Assembly (NCBI GenBank): GCA_000688615.1
Contig: JHVA01000001.1
Coordinates: 1,178,001-1,242,000, forward strand
DNA length: 64,000 nucleotides
Direction: 5' to 3'
Source of the DNA: Acidobacteriaceae bacterium KBS 146
Lineage (GTDB): Bacteria > Acidobacteriota > Terriglobia > Terriglobales > Acidobacteriaceae
The position numbers and the translations under genes were made by a program. Below are positions 1 through 9,297 of the stretch, in pieces (within the stretch, counting starts at the first letter, position 1; every line of letters starts with the position of its first letter). Under the pieces are notes generated by a model. The model saw nothing but the letters and a program-made list of their open reading frames with translations. It ran no database searches and was not told where the DNA came from.

Positions 1-172
1 CCTCTTCCACGAGAGGATTGACCGGAAGGATGCGATATCCGTGATGCTGCATATACGCGGGAACATAGTGACTCGGCTTATCCGGATTCGCAGAGAGCCC
101 GATCACAGCAATCGTGCGTGGGTCACGAGGCGGATGACCCAACATGGCATGGATGACTTCAGGCGAGTTCAT
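1..172 (-). CDS. CoA-binding domain protein (YccU-like), partial at window edge
   Basis: The minus strand reads from an ATG at 172 to the window edge without a stop, giving 57 residues. It opens with a short helix and then the Rossmann-type stretch AVIGLSANPDKPSHYV, followed by YMQHHGYRILPVNP. This is the signature of the small CoA-binding proteins (YccU family), in which the first glycine-rich turn and the NPxxPSHxV motif contact the nucleotide. The C-terminal half lies outside the window. The next gene downstream in the same direction would be the DinB gene's upstream neighbour: DinB stops 10 bp away from this start region, so the two are probably co-transcribed. The physiological role of this family is not well defined. 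Confidence 0.8.
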   Translation of the reverse strand, partial: MNSPEVIHAMLGHPPRDPRTIAVIGLSANPDKPSHYVPAYMQHHGYRILPVNPLVEE

Positions 173-182
173 CGGTATTCCT

Positions 183-683
183 TTACTTCTTCCAGATTCC
201 AAGCAGGCGGCGAAGCAGAACCAGCTCGCCTGTGTGATAGGCACTATGGTCGGCAATCAGTAAGGCTTCGCGCAAGAGATTCTGCCCCTCACCCCAGCGA
301 AACGGCTTATAGAGATCGGACTCAGGTTTGGTGATGAGCTTTTCGAAGGCATCGCGATCCTTGTGTATCGCCTCAATGGCGGCATCCCAGGCATGTTCCG
401 AGGGCGGTGTTGCAGACTTCGGCCAATATCCCTCTGGCCACTCGATTGGTTGATAGCCGCCCGTTGGAGGCGCGCTGAATTCGAGAATATCGCGTTGGGT
501 AATACGAATATGCTCGAGCAGCTGCCAGGCGGAATAGGGCAAACCAGCCGGTACGGTTCCACGTTGCGCAACAGGAAAGTCTTTGACAGCCTCTTCAAAG
601 GTTGCGTGCGCCTGACCACCGTTCAGGAGTGTGAGAAGCTGCTTCCGAAGTTCGTCACTGCCCTGCTCCACTGGTTTCGCCAT
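183..683 (-). CDS. DinB-family putative metalloprotein
   Basis: A 166-residue all-helical protein of normal DinB/YfiT-superfamily length. Three histidines are placed as in the metal site of the family: H58 in LLEHIR and H146/H150 in ADHSAYHTGE. Other conserved elements are the PYSAWQLLEH segment of the first helix pair and the HTGEL motif of the last helix. DinB-like proteins are four-helix bundles that bind a divalent metal. Some are thiol S-transferases, but this one has no assignable substrate. No signal peptide is visible, so it should be cytoplasmic. It lies just upstream of, and in the same direction as, the CoA-binding gene (10 bp gap), which suggests an operon. Confidence 0.85.
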   Translation of the reverse strand: MAKPVEQGSDELRKQLLTLLNGGQAHATFEEAVKDFPVAQRGTVPAGLPYSAWQLLEHIRITQRDILEFSAPPTGGYQPIEWPEGYWPKSATPPSEHAWDAAIEAIHKDRDAFEKLITKPESDLYKPFRWGEGQNLLREALLIADHSAYHTGELVLLRRLLGIWKK

Positions 684-1063
684 TCCTCAATGCTCCCGGG
701 GCTGGATGCCTGCGGTTTGGATGCCGACATGGAGCGATGGGTCACAGAGGTTTGCATCAACCCTCAGCTGCCCCCGCTTGCGGTCAATCCCGCCTCTGTG
801 GTCTTACCGCTCATTCTGTCGCAACGCCTTCATCCGTGCAACGAGAGATAGCAGAACTCGGAGTCTGCTAGAGCGATCCAGTTGAATATTTTGCCATTAT
901 CTCTTTGTAATTCTTTAACTTGACACCTCTACAAATCTAAACCTACGATCCTTTCGGGTGGTCTGCCGAGTCCTCTTCTACCTCTAAAAGTCTCTAAGGT
1001 GGTCCATCCTGTTTCTCATTTCCTGGCGTCGATATCGCAATCGAATGCCAAAAAGGCTGGCAC
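684..1063. other. Intergenic region between divergent DinB and GH28 genes
   Basis: A 380-bp divergent spacer. The half nearest GH28 is AT-rich and contains the only convincing promoter-like element. A probable ribosome binding site (AAGG at about 1051) precedes the ATG at 1064. No small reading frame with coding character was found on either strand. Confidence 0.5.
920..949 (+). promoter_or_regulatory. Putative sigma70-type promoter for the GH28 gene
   Basis: A perfect TTGACA (920-925) is followed after 18 bp by TACGAT (944-949), which matches TATAAT at four of six positions. It lies in an AT-rich stretch about 115 bp upstream of the GH28 start and points toward it. It is a sequence match only. 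Confidence 0.4.
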
Positions 1064-2479
1064 ATGACGGATCGCATGTGGGCTCGACGTAAGTTTTTGA
1101 AGCAGGCCGGTCGTGGATTGGCTGCGCTGCCTGCATTGGCGTCCCTGCCAGCTCCGGTGGTGGCAGAACAGTCTTCGAAGATACCTGCGAAAGGTACTAA
1201 GAGCTCGGCCACCTCCAGACCCGGGGTCAAGCTGAACATACGCGACTTTGGAGCGGTGGGCGATGGCAAGACCAAAGACACGTTAGCCGTTCAGCAGGCA
1301 CTCGATCGCTGCAGCATGTTGGGCGGCGGCGAGGTAACCGTGCCGGCGGGAGAGTATCTTACCGGGGCCCTCATTCTGCGTTCGAACACCCTGGTTCGAC
1401 TCGACGAAGATGCGACTTTGCACGGATCTCCGGACCTGGAGGATTATCCGCTTACGCAGGTGCGTTGGGAGGGGCGCTGGATCAAAGGCTATATCGGCTA
1501 TCTCTCCGCCACCGATGCAGACAATATCGGCATCGCCGGAAAGGGGAGAATCATCGGCAACACCGCCATCAAAGGCCGTGTGGACCGGCAGAGGCAGCTT
1601 CGGCATCCGGCTCTCCTGGAGTTCACCAACTGCAAAAATGTCACGGTAGAAGAGTGCTTCACGCAGCAGAACGACATGTGGTCGATCCATCCCACGTACT
1701 GCGAAAACATCGTGTTCAGAAATATGACCGTCAATGGCGGTGCAGATGGAATCGATGTCGACTCCTGCAGGCACGTTGTCATCGATGGCTGCACATTTGC
1801 CACCGCCGACGACTGCATCTCGCTCAAGTCCGGTCGCGGCGAAGAGGGCTACACCATCCTGCGGCCCACCGAAGATGTTCGCATCTCCAACTGCACGTTC
1901 CATGACCTGCACTGGGCCTGCATCGGAATCGGGAGTGAGACCTCCGGGGGAATCCGGAATGTGCGGGTGGAGCATTGCAAATGCCTGAGCGCGCGGACGT
2001 TTGCGATCTATATCAAGAGCCGTCCGGGCCGTGGAGCCTACATCGAAGATATCTCGATGAACGATCTCGAGGTCTCAGGAGCCCAGCAGGGCTTTCTCCG
2101 CTTCAACATTCTGAATAGCGGCAAGCAGGATGAGTTTCCTGTTCCCGGCGACGAGGGCATTCCGACGATCCGCAACTTCCGGTTCAGCAACATCCGCGTC
2201 ACGGATGTGCCTACTCTGGTGGACGGCGTGGGGATTCATCCCCACAAACCTCTTGAGGGATTCTCCCTTACCAACGTTACGGGTACCTGTGGCAAGGGAA
2301 TCTATCTCGCGAACATCCATCATGCAGCACTGAGCGGAATTCATGTGACGGGCTATAGCGGCGCGCTGTTGAACACCTATCAGGTAACGGGTACAGGTCT
2401 GTCAGGAGCGGCACCTCTGGAGGCGCCCAAGCTTCCTGATCCCGTTCCGGCTCCGCCCGAGCCTTATCATCTCCGCTAG
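1064..2479 (+). CDS. Tat-exported glycoside hydrolase family 28 protein
   Basis: A 471-residue protein of the right-handed beta-helix GH28 family (polygalacturonases and related pectinases). An N-terminal twin-arginine motif, ARRKFLK (residues 7-13), precedes a hydrophobic stretch, so export by Tat is likely. The pectate-lyase-like region starts with NIRDFGAVGDGKTKDT. GH28 active-site motifs are present: DGIDVDS (228-234), ADDCISLKSG with the paired Asp at 249-250, GIGSETSGG in place of the classical GHG, and YIKSRPGRG (K318). The GSE variant is common in exo-acting and rhamnogalacturonan-type members, so the exact pectic substrate is open. An internal ATG four codons in is a possible alternative start. 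Confidence 0.9.
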   Translation: MTDRMWARRKFLKQAGRGLAALPALASLPAPVVAEQSSKIPAKGTKSSATSRPGVKLNIRDFGAVGDGKTKDTLAVQQALDRCSMLGGGEVTVPAGEYLTGALILRSNTLVRLDEDATLHGSPDLEDYPLTQVRWEGRWIKGYIGYLSATDADNIGIAGKGRIIGNTAIKGRVDRQRQLRHPALLEFTNCKNVTVEECFTQQNDMWSIHPTYCENIVFRNMTVNGGADGIDVDSCRHVVIDGCTFATADDCISLKSGRGEEGYTILRPTEDVRISNCTFHDLHWACIGIGSETSGGIRNVRVEHCKCLSARTFAIYIKSRPGRGAYIEDISMNDLEVSGAQQGFLRFNILNSGKQDEFPVPGDEGIPTIRNFRFSNIRVTDVPTLVDGVGIHPHKPLEGFSLTNVTGTCGKGIYLANIHHAALSGIHVTGYSGALLNTYQVTGTGLSGAAPLEAPKLPDPVPAPPEPYHLR

Positions 2480-2571
2480 TGCCCTGTCAGAAAGGCATGG
2501 ATCGCGATCGGCTGCAATCGCATCGTAGTTAGAGGTAACTACTGCTCTGATATCGTTACGCCTCGAATCGA

Positions 2572-5500
2572 ATGCCTTCTGCACCCCCGAATCCGAAGAA
2601 AAAAAGTCGCCGAGCACCGAAGCGACCGACGGAGGCCTCCCTGTCGACGCCTGTGGCCACGTCGGTCCTGGATCTGTTTCATCCCGTAACTGCGAAGTGG
2701 TTTCGGGCGGTATTCGAGGGGCCAACACCGCCGCAGACGCAGGGCTGGCCTGAGATTGCACGCGGAGAATCGACGCTCATTCTTGCGCCAACCGGAACAG
2801 GCAAAACCCTCACGGCCTTTCTGTGGTGCCTGGACAAGCTGATGCTTCGTTCAGAAGACGAAGCTGCAACCGGATGCCGGGTTGTCTACATATCCCCCCT
2901 CAAGGCGCTCGCGGTCGATGTCGAGCGGAATCTTCGTTCCCCCCTGGTCGGCATTGCCAACATGGCAAAGCAGGAGAACACGGCGGTTCGGATTCCAGAG
3001 ATCAGCGTGAGGACCGGCGACACGCCCCAAAAAGAGAGGGCACGCTTTCGTCGCCATCCGGGCGAAATCCTCATCACCACCCCGGAGAGCCTTTATCTGC
3101 TGCTCACGTCCGAAGGCGGCGAAGCCCTGCGTTCTGTCGAAACCGTCATCATCGACGAGATTCATGCCCTTGTCCCGACGAAACGGGGAGCACATCTGGC
3201 GCTGTCGCTCGAGCGGCTGGAATCTCTCACCGAAAAAAAGGTGCAACGGATCGGCCTTTCAGCGACGCAGCGGCCCTTGGAGGAAGTTGCAAGATTTCTC
3301 GGAGGGGCCGACGCACGCGCGGTCAAAGCCCGTCGTCCTGGGAAGACAGCGCACGCGAGAGAGATCGAAGCCGAGACGTCGGCAGTGCTGACAGAGGTCG
3401 AGGGGGATACGCTCGAAAACGTCGGAGCAAACGCGCCCGTGTTTCGCCCTGTAAGCATCGTCAATGCCGGAGCGAGAAAACCTCTGGACCTGCGAGTCGA
3501 AGTCCCGGTGGAAGACATGGCCAGGCTGGGTGAGATTGAGGAGCAGCCAAGCGGGCCCGCCTCCCAGGGGCCGAAGCGCACCTCCATCTGGCAGTCGATC
3601 TATCCTCGGCTACTGGAACTGATTCGCGAACACACCTCGACCCTGATCTTCGTCAATGCGCGCAGGGTGGCGGAGCGATTGGCCGGATCTCTCAACGAGC
3701 TTGCCGGGGAGCCGGTTGCCCGCGCTCATCATGGGTCGCTCGCAGCTCCACAACGCAGCGAGATCGAAGAACTTCTCAAGGGCGGCAGAATCCGGGCTCT
3801 GGTCGCAACCTCCTCGCTGGAGCTGGGCATTGATATGGGAGCCATCGATCTCGTCATTCAGATCGAAGCTCCTCCCTCGGTAGCCAGCGGATTACAGCGG
3901 ATCGGCCGCGCAGGCCACCAGGTTGGGGCGCCTTCCTCAGGGGTCATCTTTCCGAAATACCGCGCCGACCTCGTCGCCTGTGCTGCTGTGACGCGTGCCA
4001 TGCACGAGGGCCATGTCGAGTCGACACGATTCCTGCGCAACCCTCTCGACGTTCTTGCCCAACAGATCGTGGCGATCGTGTCGCATCCACCACTCAACCC
4101 GGAAGATGCGGAACGGCGGAGAGCGAAGCGGACAGAAGAGGAGGAGAGTCCCGGGATCAGCTACCACTCCCTCTTCCAGATCGTACGCAGCGCCGCTCCC
4201 TTTGCCGGGCTGAGCCAGGGAGTCTTCGACGGGGTATTGGATATGCTGGCGGGGCGATATCCTTCCGACGAATTTGCGGAGCTGCGCCCTCGCATTACCT
4301 GGGACCGGACGAAGAACTGGATCACGCCTCGCGCGGGAGTAAAGAAGATCGCCGTCCTCAACGCGGGCACGATTCCCGATCGCGGAACCTACAGCGTATT
4401 TCTGGCAGGCGAGAGGTCGAAGCCGGTTCGGGTGGGAGAGCTCGACGAAGAGATGGTCTTCGAAAGCCGAACGGGCGAGACCTTCATTCTAGGGGCCTCC
4501 ACCTGGCGCATAGAAGAGATCACGCACGATCGCGTTCTCGTCTCGCCTGCGCCGGGCGAAGCCGGAAAGATGCCCTTCTGGCATGGGGACCAGGCCGGCA
4601 GGCCTTTGGAGTTCGGCAGAATCATCGGTGCCCTGATCCGTGAGATTCGCGATGTTCCTCGTGCCGTTGCGATTGCGACCTTGACGACTAAGCACGACCT
4701 CGATCCTAAGGCTGCGGAAAATGTTCTGCGCTATCTCGCTGACCAGGAGATCGCGACGACGGTTGTTCCCGACGATCGCAATATCGTCATAGAAAAGGTG
4801 CGGGACGAGCTTGGTGACTGGCGCATCTGCGTATTGACGCCGTTCGGCAGCCGCGTACATGCTCCCTGGGCGATGGCCGTAACGGCCAAGCTGCGCGCAG
4901 CCAATGGGCCTGAGGTCGAGACCATGTGGAGCGATGACGGGTTCGTACTTCGCTTTCCTGAAACCGACCAGGCTCCGGACATCGAGCCGTGGATGCTCGA
5001 TCCGGAAGAGGCTGCGGAGATGGTGTTGCGTCAGCTCGGCTCGACCGCCCTGTTCGCCGCTAAGTTCCGCGAGAGCGCAGCGCGGGCCCTGCTGTTGCCC
5101 CGACGCAGAGCAGATGGAAGAACTCCTCTCTGGCACCAGAGGAAGCGAGCCTATGACCTTCTGAGCGTAGCCAGCCGGTATGCCTCCTTCCCCATTCTGC
5201 TCGAGGCCTACCGCGAGTGCATGCGCGATGTCTTCGATATGCCCGCATTGATGGAGATCCTTCGCCTGATCGCGAATCGCAGTCTGCGCGTCCACACCGT
5301 CGAGTCGCGCACTCCATCACCCTTCGCATCGGCCCTGCTCTTCAGCTACGTCGCCAACTACATCTACGATGGCGATGCTCCTCTCGCGGAGCGGCGCGCC
5401 CAGGCCTTGTCCATCGATCAGGACCAGCTTCGCGAACTGATGGGTGACGCAGATCTTCGCGAGCTTCTGGACGTTTCAGCAATCGAGCAAACCGAAGAGC

Positions 5501-7371
5501 AGCTGCAGGCACTGGATGAGGGCTACCGTGCACGCAACATGGATGGCGTTCACGACCTCCTGCTTCGACTAGGCGATCTTACCGGTGAGGAGCTTCTGCG
5601 CCGTTGCATCAATGCGGAGGTCGCCGACACGGCGCAGCGGCTACTACGGGCACGCAGAGTGCTTGAGGTGCAGATCACGGGGCAGAAGCGGCTGATCGCA
5701 GTGGAGGATGCCGCCAGGTACCGCGACGCTCTCGGCATACCTCTTCCTCCCGGCTTGCCGACAGCGTTCTTAGCGGAGGCTCCTGAAGCCGCCACCGATC
5801 TTCTCCGCAGGTATGCACGAACGCATGGGCCTTTTACCACGCAGGAGGCTGCGTCGCGCTTTGGCCTGCCGGCAGATTTTGTCGAGCCCGTCCTTCAGGC
5901 GCTGGTGCAGTCCGGCCGCCTTGTGGAAGGAGGATTCCGCCCCGGAGGCGTTCATCGCGAGTGGTGCGACAGCGAGGTCCTGCGCTCCATTCGTCGCAAG
6001 AGTCTTGCGCGGCTTCGCAAAGAAGTAGAACCAGTCGAACAAGCCACGCTGGCACGGCTGTTCACACGCTGGCAGGGGGTTGTACAGCCCCGGCGCGGCC
6101 TCGATGCTCTGCTGGATGTGATTGAGAACCTTCAGGGTTCCCCGCTTCCCGCATCGATCCTCGAAACCGAGATCCTCCCTGCCCGGGTGCATGGCTATCG
6201 TCCGGCAGATCTCGATACCCTGATCGCTGCCGGCGAGGTAGTGTGGGTCGGCCTGGAGCCCTTAGGCGAACGGGACGGCAGAATTGCCCTTTACCTGTCG
6301 GACAAACTTTCTGCGCTCTGGCCCGCTGTACAGGACGACACAAAGGAGATGAAGGAACGGGAGCAGCAGGTCGTGGACCACCTGCGCGCGAAGGGGGCAT
6401 CGTTCTTCCAGGACCTGCATGATGGAGTCGGCGGCGGCTATCCCGGCGAAACACTGGACGCCCTCTGGTCGCTCGTATGGAAGGGGCTGATTACGAACGA
6501 CGGTCTCTCCGCGCTTCGAGCCTACTGCGAGAAGCCGAACAGCACGCGACGAGGGGTTCGACGAACTCATCATCAATCCGGATTCCGGTCCCGGCGTACA
6601 ACTCCCCCCACAGGGCAGGGACGATGGGCCCTTCAATCAGCCGCCTTCGCTGACCACTCGCAGCGAGTGACTACGTGGCGGCATGCTATCGCACAGCAGT
6701 TGCTCAACCGCTACGGCGTCGTCTTTCGGGAGACAGCGCATGCAGAGGGACTTCCGGGAGGTTTCTCTGCCGTCTACGACGTGCTGAAAGCGCTGGAAGA
6801 GAGCGGTAAGATTCGCCGAGGCTACTTCGCCGCCGATCTTGGCGCTACACAGTTCGCGCTTCCGGCCGCAGTCGATCTGCTTCGTTCATTGCGGACCGAG
6901 GCAGGTGGCCAGATGGATCCGAACCGCATGGAGATGGTCCAGGTTGCGGCGACGGATCCGGCGAACCCCTATGGCGCACTCCTGCGCTGGCCCGCGGGAG
7001 GTGATGCAGCGTCTTCTCTCACGCGAAGTGTGGGGGCACGGGTTGTTCTGTGCAACGGGCATCTGGTCGCTTATCTTCGACGAGGAAACTCCAATCTGCA
7101 GGTCTTTCTGCCGGAAGATGAACCGCAACGCTCCTCGTTTGCACGATCGCTGGCCGATTTTCTCTTCGACCGCGTGCAGCATCAGGATGAGGACGCCGAG
7201 ACGCGTGGTGGAATCCTGATTGCAACCATCAACGGAACTGCGGTTGCAGAACACTGGATGGCGCGCTTCCTCCTCGATGCCGGATTTACTGCAGGAGCGA
7301 TGGGGTTCCATGTGCGCCGAAGCATGCCATCCCTCCCGGGCGTCCGAGGAGAGTCCCGGCCTAATGCGTAA
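2572..7371 (+). CDS. lhr: Lhr-type large ATP-dependent helicase
   Basis: A 1599-residue superfamily 2 helicase with the full Lhr architecture. The RecA-like core begins near residue 40, with Walker A APTGTGKT (72-79), motif II DEIH (195-198), motif III GLSAT, and motifs V/VI TSSLELGIDMG and QRIGRAGH. The winged-helix and Lhr-specific core domain follow, then a long C-terminal region of about 700 residues ending with the usual SRRTTPP and QGRW segment. Lhr acts in DNA repair; in characterised homologues it is a 3'-5' translocase, and the E. coli C-terminal domain has been reported to have uracil glycosylase activity. The basic N-terminal tail (KKKSRRAPKR) is probably disordered. The Nei-type glycosylase gene begins 20 bp downstream, which fits a repair operon. 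No strong Shine-Dalgarno sequence is visible before the chosen ATG. Confidence 0.95.
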   Translation: MPSAPPNPKKKSRRAPKRPTEASLSTPVATSVLDLFHPVTAKWFRAVFEGPTPPQTQGWPEIARGESTLILAPTGTGKTLTAFLWCLDKLMLRSEDEAATGCRVVYISPLKALAVDVERNLRSPLVGIANMAKQENTAVRIPEISVRTGDTPQKERARFRRHPGEILITTPESLYLLLTSEGGEALRSVETVIIDEIHALVPTKRGAHLALSLERLESLTEKKVQRIGLSATQRPLEEVARFLGGADARAVKARRPGKTAHAREIEAETSAVLTEVEGDTLENVGANAPVFRPVSIVNAGARKPLDLRVEVPVEDMARLGEIEEQPSGPASQGPKRTSIWQSIYPRLLELIREHTSTLIFVNARRVAERLAGSLNELAGEPVARAHHGSLAAPQRSEIEELLKGGRIRALVATSSLELGIDMGAIDLVIQIEAPPSVASGLQRIGRAGHQVGAPSSGVIFPKYRADLVACAAVTRAMHEGHVESTRFLRNPLDVLAQQIVAIVSHPPLNPEDAERRRAKRTEEEESPGISYHSLFQIVRSAAPFAGLSQGVFDGVLDMLAGRYPSDEFAELRPRITWDRTKNWITPRAGVKKIAVLNAGTIPDRGTYSVFLAGERSKPVRVGELDEEMVFESRTGETFILGASTWRIEEITHDRVLVSPAPGEAGKMPFWHGDQAGRPLEFGRIIGALIREIRDVPRAVAIATLTTKHDLDPKAAENVLRYLADQEIATTVVPDDRNIVIEKVRDELGDWRICVLTPFGSRVHAPWAMAVTAKLRAANGPEVETMWSDDGFVLRFPETDQAPDIEPWMLDPEEAAEMVLRQLGSTALFAAKFRESAARALLLPRRRADGRTPLWHQRKRAYDLLSVASRYASFPILLEAYRECMRDVFDMPALMEILRLIANRSLRVHTVESRTPSPFASALLFSYVANYIYDGDAPLAERRAQALSIDQDQLRELMGDADLRELLDVSAIEQTEEQLQALDEGYRARNMDGVHDLLLRLGDLTGEELLRRCINAEVADTAQRLLRARRVLEVQITGQKRLIAVEDAARYRDALGIPLPPGLPTAFLAEAPEAATDLLRRYARTHGPFTTQEAASRFGLPADFVEPVLQALVQSGRLVEGGFRPGGVHREWCDSEVLRSIRRKSLARLRKEVEPVEQATLARLFTRWQGVVQPRRGLDALLDVIENLQGSPLPASILETEILPARVHGYRPADLDTLIAAGEVVWVGLEPLGERDGRIALYLSDKLSALWPAVQDDTKEMKEREQQVVDHLRAKGASFFQDLHDGVGGGYPGETLDALWSLVWKGLITNDGLSALRAYCEKPNSTRRGVRRTHHQSGFRSRRTTPPTGQGRWALQSAAFADHSQRVTTWRHAIAQQLLNRYGVVFRETAHAEGLPGGFSAVYDVLKALEESGKIRRGYFAADLGATQFALPAAVDLLRSLRTEAGGQMDPNRMEMVQVAATDPANPYGALLRWPAGGDAASSLTRSVGARVVLCNGHLVAYLRRGNSNLQVFLPEDEPQRSSFARSLADFLFDRVQHQDEDAETRGGILIATINGTAVAEHWMARFLLDAGFTAGAMGFHVRRSMPSLPGVRGESRPNA

Positions 7372-7391
7372 CTCTTTCGCAAGGATCTGCC

Positions 7392-8240
7392 ATGCCTGAA
7401 GGCGATACCATCTATCGATCCGCCCGGGCGATGCAGAAGGCTATCGGCGGTCAGGCCGTCACCGGATTCGAGACCGCTCTGGCGAAACTTGCTCGCGTCA
7501 ACGACGATGCTTCCATTGCAGGCCGAACGATTGAAAAGGTAGAGTCGCGAGGCAAATGGCTTCTGGTGTACTTCAGTGGCGATCTGATTCTCGCAACGCA
7601 CATGTTGATGAGCGGGAGCTGGCATCTGTATCGCACTGGGGAACGATGGCAGATGCCACGCAGCCGTATGCGGATTGTTCTCTCGACTTCTGGATGGCAG
7701 GCAGTCGCCTTCAACGTTCCTGTCGCAGAGTTTTATACCGCGCGCACGCTGGAACGAGACTCGCAGATTCCCAGGCTGGGACCGGATATTCTCTCTTCCG
7801 GCTTCCGCGTCGACCAGGGCGTGGAGCGGTTGACCGAGTATGCTCGCACCTCGCCGGATGTCGAAGTAGCGGTGGCATTGTTGAACCAGAGAGTGCTCGC
7901 CGGACTTGGCAATGTTTACAAAAGTGAGATCGCCTTCGCCGTCGGCGTTCACCCCTTTCGCAGGATGAGCACGCTGACGCCACGTGAGATCGAGCGCATT
8001 GTCGATATCGCGCACCGTTACATGAAGGCCAACGTCATCGATGGCAAAGGCGATGGTATCGTGACCTATTTGGGAAATCGCAGGACAACGCACTCTACGG
8101 ATCGTGAAGAGAGGCTTTGGGTCTACGGCAGACAGGGGCAGGAGTGCCGGCGTTGCGGGATGACCATCCAGATGCGGAAGCAGGGCACTCAGGCACGCTC
8201 TACGTACTGGTGCCCTGAGTGCCAACCCTGGAAAGAGTAG
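7392..8240 (+). CDS. nei: Fpg/Nei-family DNA glycosylase/AP lyase (endonuclease VIII-like)
   Basis: A 282-residue base-excision repair enzyme. The mature N-terminus is PEGDTI, with the catalytic Pro2 and Glu3, and Lys55 lies in the GKWLLV turn. The helix-two-turn-helix region contains LNQRVLAGLGNVYKSE. The C-terminal zinc finger is intact: C252/C255 and C274/C277, with the DNA-contacting Arg in ARSTYWCPECQ. MPEGDT is typical of the Nei side of the family rather than MutM (MPELPE), so oxidised pyrimidines are the likely substrates. An AAGGA ribosome binding site lies just before the ATG. It is 20 bp behind lhr and in the same direction; the two are probably transcribed together. Confidence 0.93.
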   Translation: MPEGDTIYRSARAMQKAIGGQAVTGFETALAKLARVNDDASIAGRTIEKVESRGKWLLVYFSGDLILATHMLMSGSWHLYRTGERWQMPRSRMRIVLSTSGWQAVAFNVPVAEFYTARTLERDSQIPRLGPDILSSGFRVDQGVERLTEYARTSPDVEVAVALLNQRVLAGLGNVYKSEIAFAVGVHPFRRMSTLTPREIERIVDIAHRYMKANVIDGKGDGIVTYLGNRRTTHSTDREERLWVYGRQGQECRRCGMTIQMRKQGTQARSTYWCPECQPWKE

Positions 8241-8278
8241 GCACGAGTGTCCATGCCTACCCTTGTTCGAAGATCCCT

Positions 8279-9175
8279 TCAGCCCAGCTTCATCGCTTCG
8301 ATAGCCTCAAGGCGTGCCTTTTTCAACGTGGCCTGGGGGTCTCCGGTCGACATAAACTCCATGCAGATATATCGGTCGTAGTGCAGCTCGGCCAGCTTGC
8401 GATAGATATTGTTGTAGTTGACCTCTCCGGTACCCGGCTGATGGCGTCCCGGAACATCGGCGATATGCACCAGTCCAACCTGATCGATATTCTTCTCGAG
8501 CTTCTCGATCAGATTTCCGGCCTGCTTCTGCTCATGGAAGAAGTCGTACAGCACTTTGACACGCGGGCTGCCGACGGCGCGGGTAATCTCAAAGGCCTCG
8601 GCAACGCTGGGAACAGCCTCTTTCGGGTACTCCAGCAGATCGATGGGTTCGAGCACGATCTCGATCTGTTCCTTTTCAAGCAGGTCAGCGGCGTATTTCA
8701 ACGAGTCAACGATCGCCGCCCGTTGCTGCTCCGGAGTCTGGCCGGGAACGCGGGTGTAGGCCGTATAGATAAACTGCTTGCACCCCAACTCCTTAGCTCC
8801 TGGGACGGCCTTCATCAGGTCGTCGTGAAGGGCCTGGCGTTTGGTGTGGTCCGCCAGCGCGTTGCGCCCGGGGACAGCGCTGTCGACCTGTATTCCCAGA
8901 GCGTTTTTCTTCGCAAGATTCCGCTTCCACTCCTCCGGGGTCCAGGTTTCGTACTCTTTGCCTACCTCGACTCCGTTGAAGCCGGCCCCGGCAGCCAACT
9001 CCAGCTGTTGCTCGAACGTCAGGCCCTTGGGCAACGTCCAAAGCATGATGGAAAACTTGTGGCCACCGCTAGTTGCGGGCTCAGCAGACGCAGGCGATGC
9101 AAGCAGCTTTGTGCCGGTCAGCATTGCGGAAAGCGATGCGGCTATAGACAATTGATGAAACTCTCGACGATTCAT
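8279..9175 (-). CDS. Exported TIM-barrel sugar isomerase (hydroxypyruvate isomerase-like)
   Basis: A 298-residue protein of the xylose-isomerase-like TIM-barrel superfamily. The start at 9175 is preferred over an ATG eight codons upstream because GGAG lies six bases before it and the protein then opens directly with a twin-arginine signal (NRREFHQLSIAAS, ending near ASA). Barrel motifs include FSIMLWTLPKG, GFNGVEVGKEYE, the metal-ligand strands IVLEPID and VKVLYDFFHEQ, LVHIADVPGRHQPGTGEVNY, and the terminal YICMEFM. These are features of hydroxypyruvate isomerase and related sugar epimerases. The substrate cannot be read from sequence. Periplasmic location is inferred from the Tat signal. It is transcribed divergently from the cytochrome c gene. 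Confidence 0.85.
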   Translation of the reverse strand: MNRREFHQLSIAASLSAMLTGTKLLASPASAEPATSGGHKFSIMLWTLPKGLTFEQQLELAAGAGFNGVEVGKEYETWTPEEWKRNLAKKNALGIQVDSAVPGRNALADHTKRQALHDDLMKAVPGAKELGCKQFIYTAYTRVPGQTPEQQRAAIVDSLKYAADLLEKEQIEIVLEPIDLLEYPKEAVPSVAEAFEITRAVGSPRVKVLYDFFHEQKQAGNLIEKLEKNIDQVGLVHIADVPGRHQPGTGEVNYNNIYRKLAELHYDRYICMEFMSTGDPQATLKKARLEAIEAMKLG

Positions 9176-9297
9176 TCTGTCTCCAGTGCTAGCGAGCAAG
9201 TATAAAGGTAAACGCAGGAAGCGCGATGCGCCATGGGGAACCGAAAATGGACCATCGAAGTCATTTATACCGGCATCGTCGAGAACCAGCGGAGTTT

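Noticed and set aside
1283-1975. Long open frame antisense to the GH28 gene
   Set aside because: It lies fully inside a well supported gene, has no ribosome binding site or domain, and reflects codon bias of a GC-rich genome.
2525-2542. GTAGTTA/TAACTAC hairpin between GH28 and lhr as a terminator
   Set aside because: Seven weak base pairs and no T-tract; may be chance in a 90-bp spacer.
6540-6660. Frameshift or insertion in the C-terminal part of Lhr (basic stretch)
   Set aside because: The SRRTTPP and QGRW segments are normal for Lhr and the frame is open throughout.
8219-9205. 328-codon plus-strand frame opposite the TIM-barrel gene
   Set aside because: The minus-strand protein has a Tat signal and barrel motifs; the plus frame overlaps the Nei gene 3' end and has no recognisable features.
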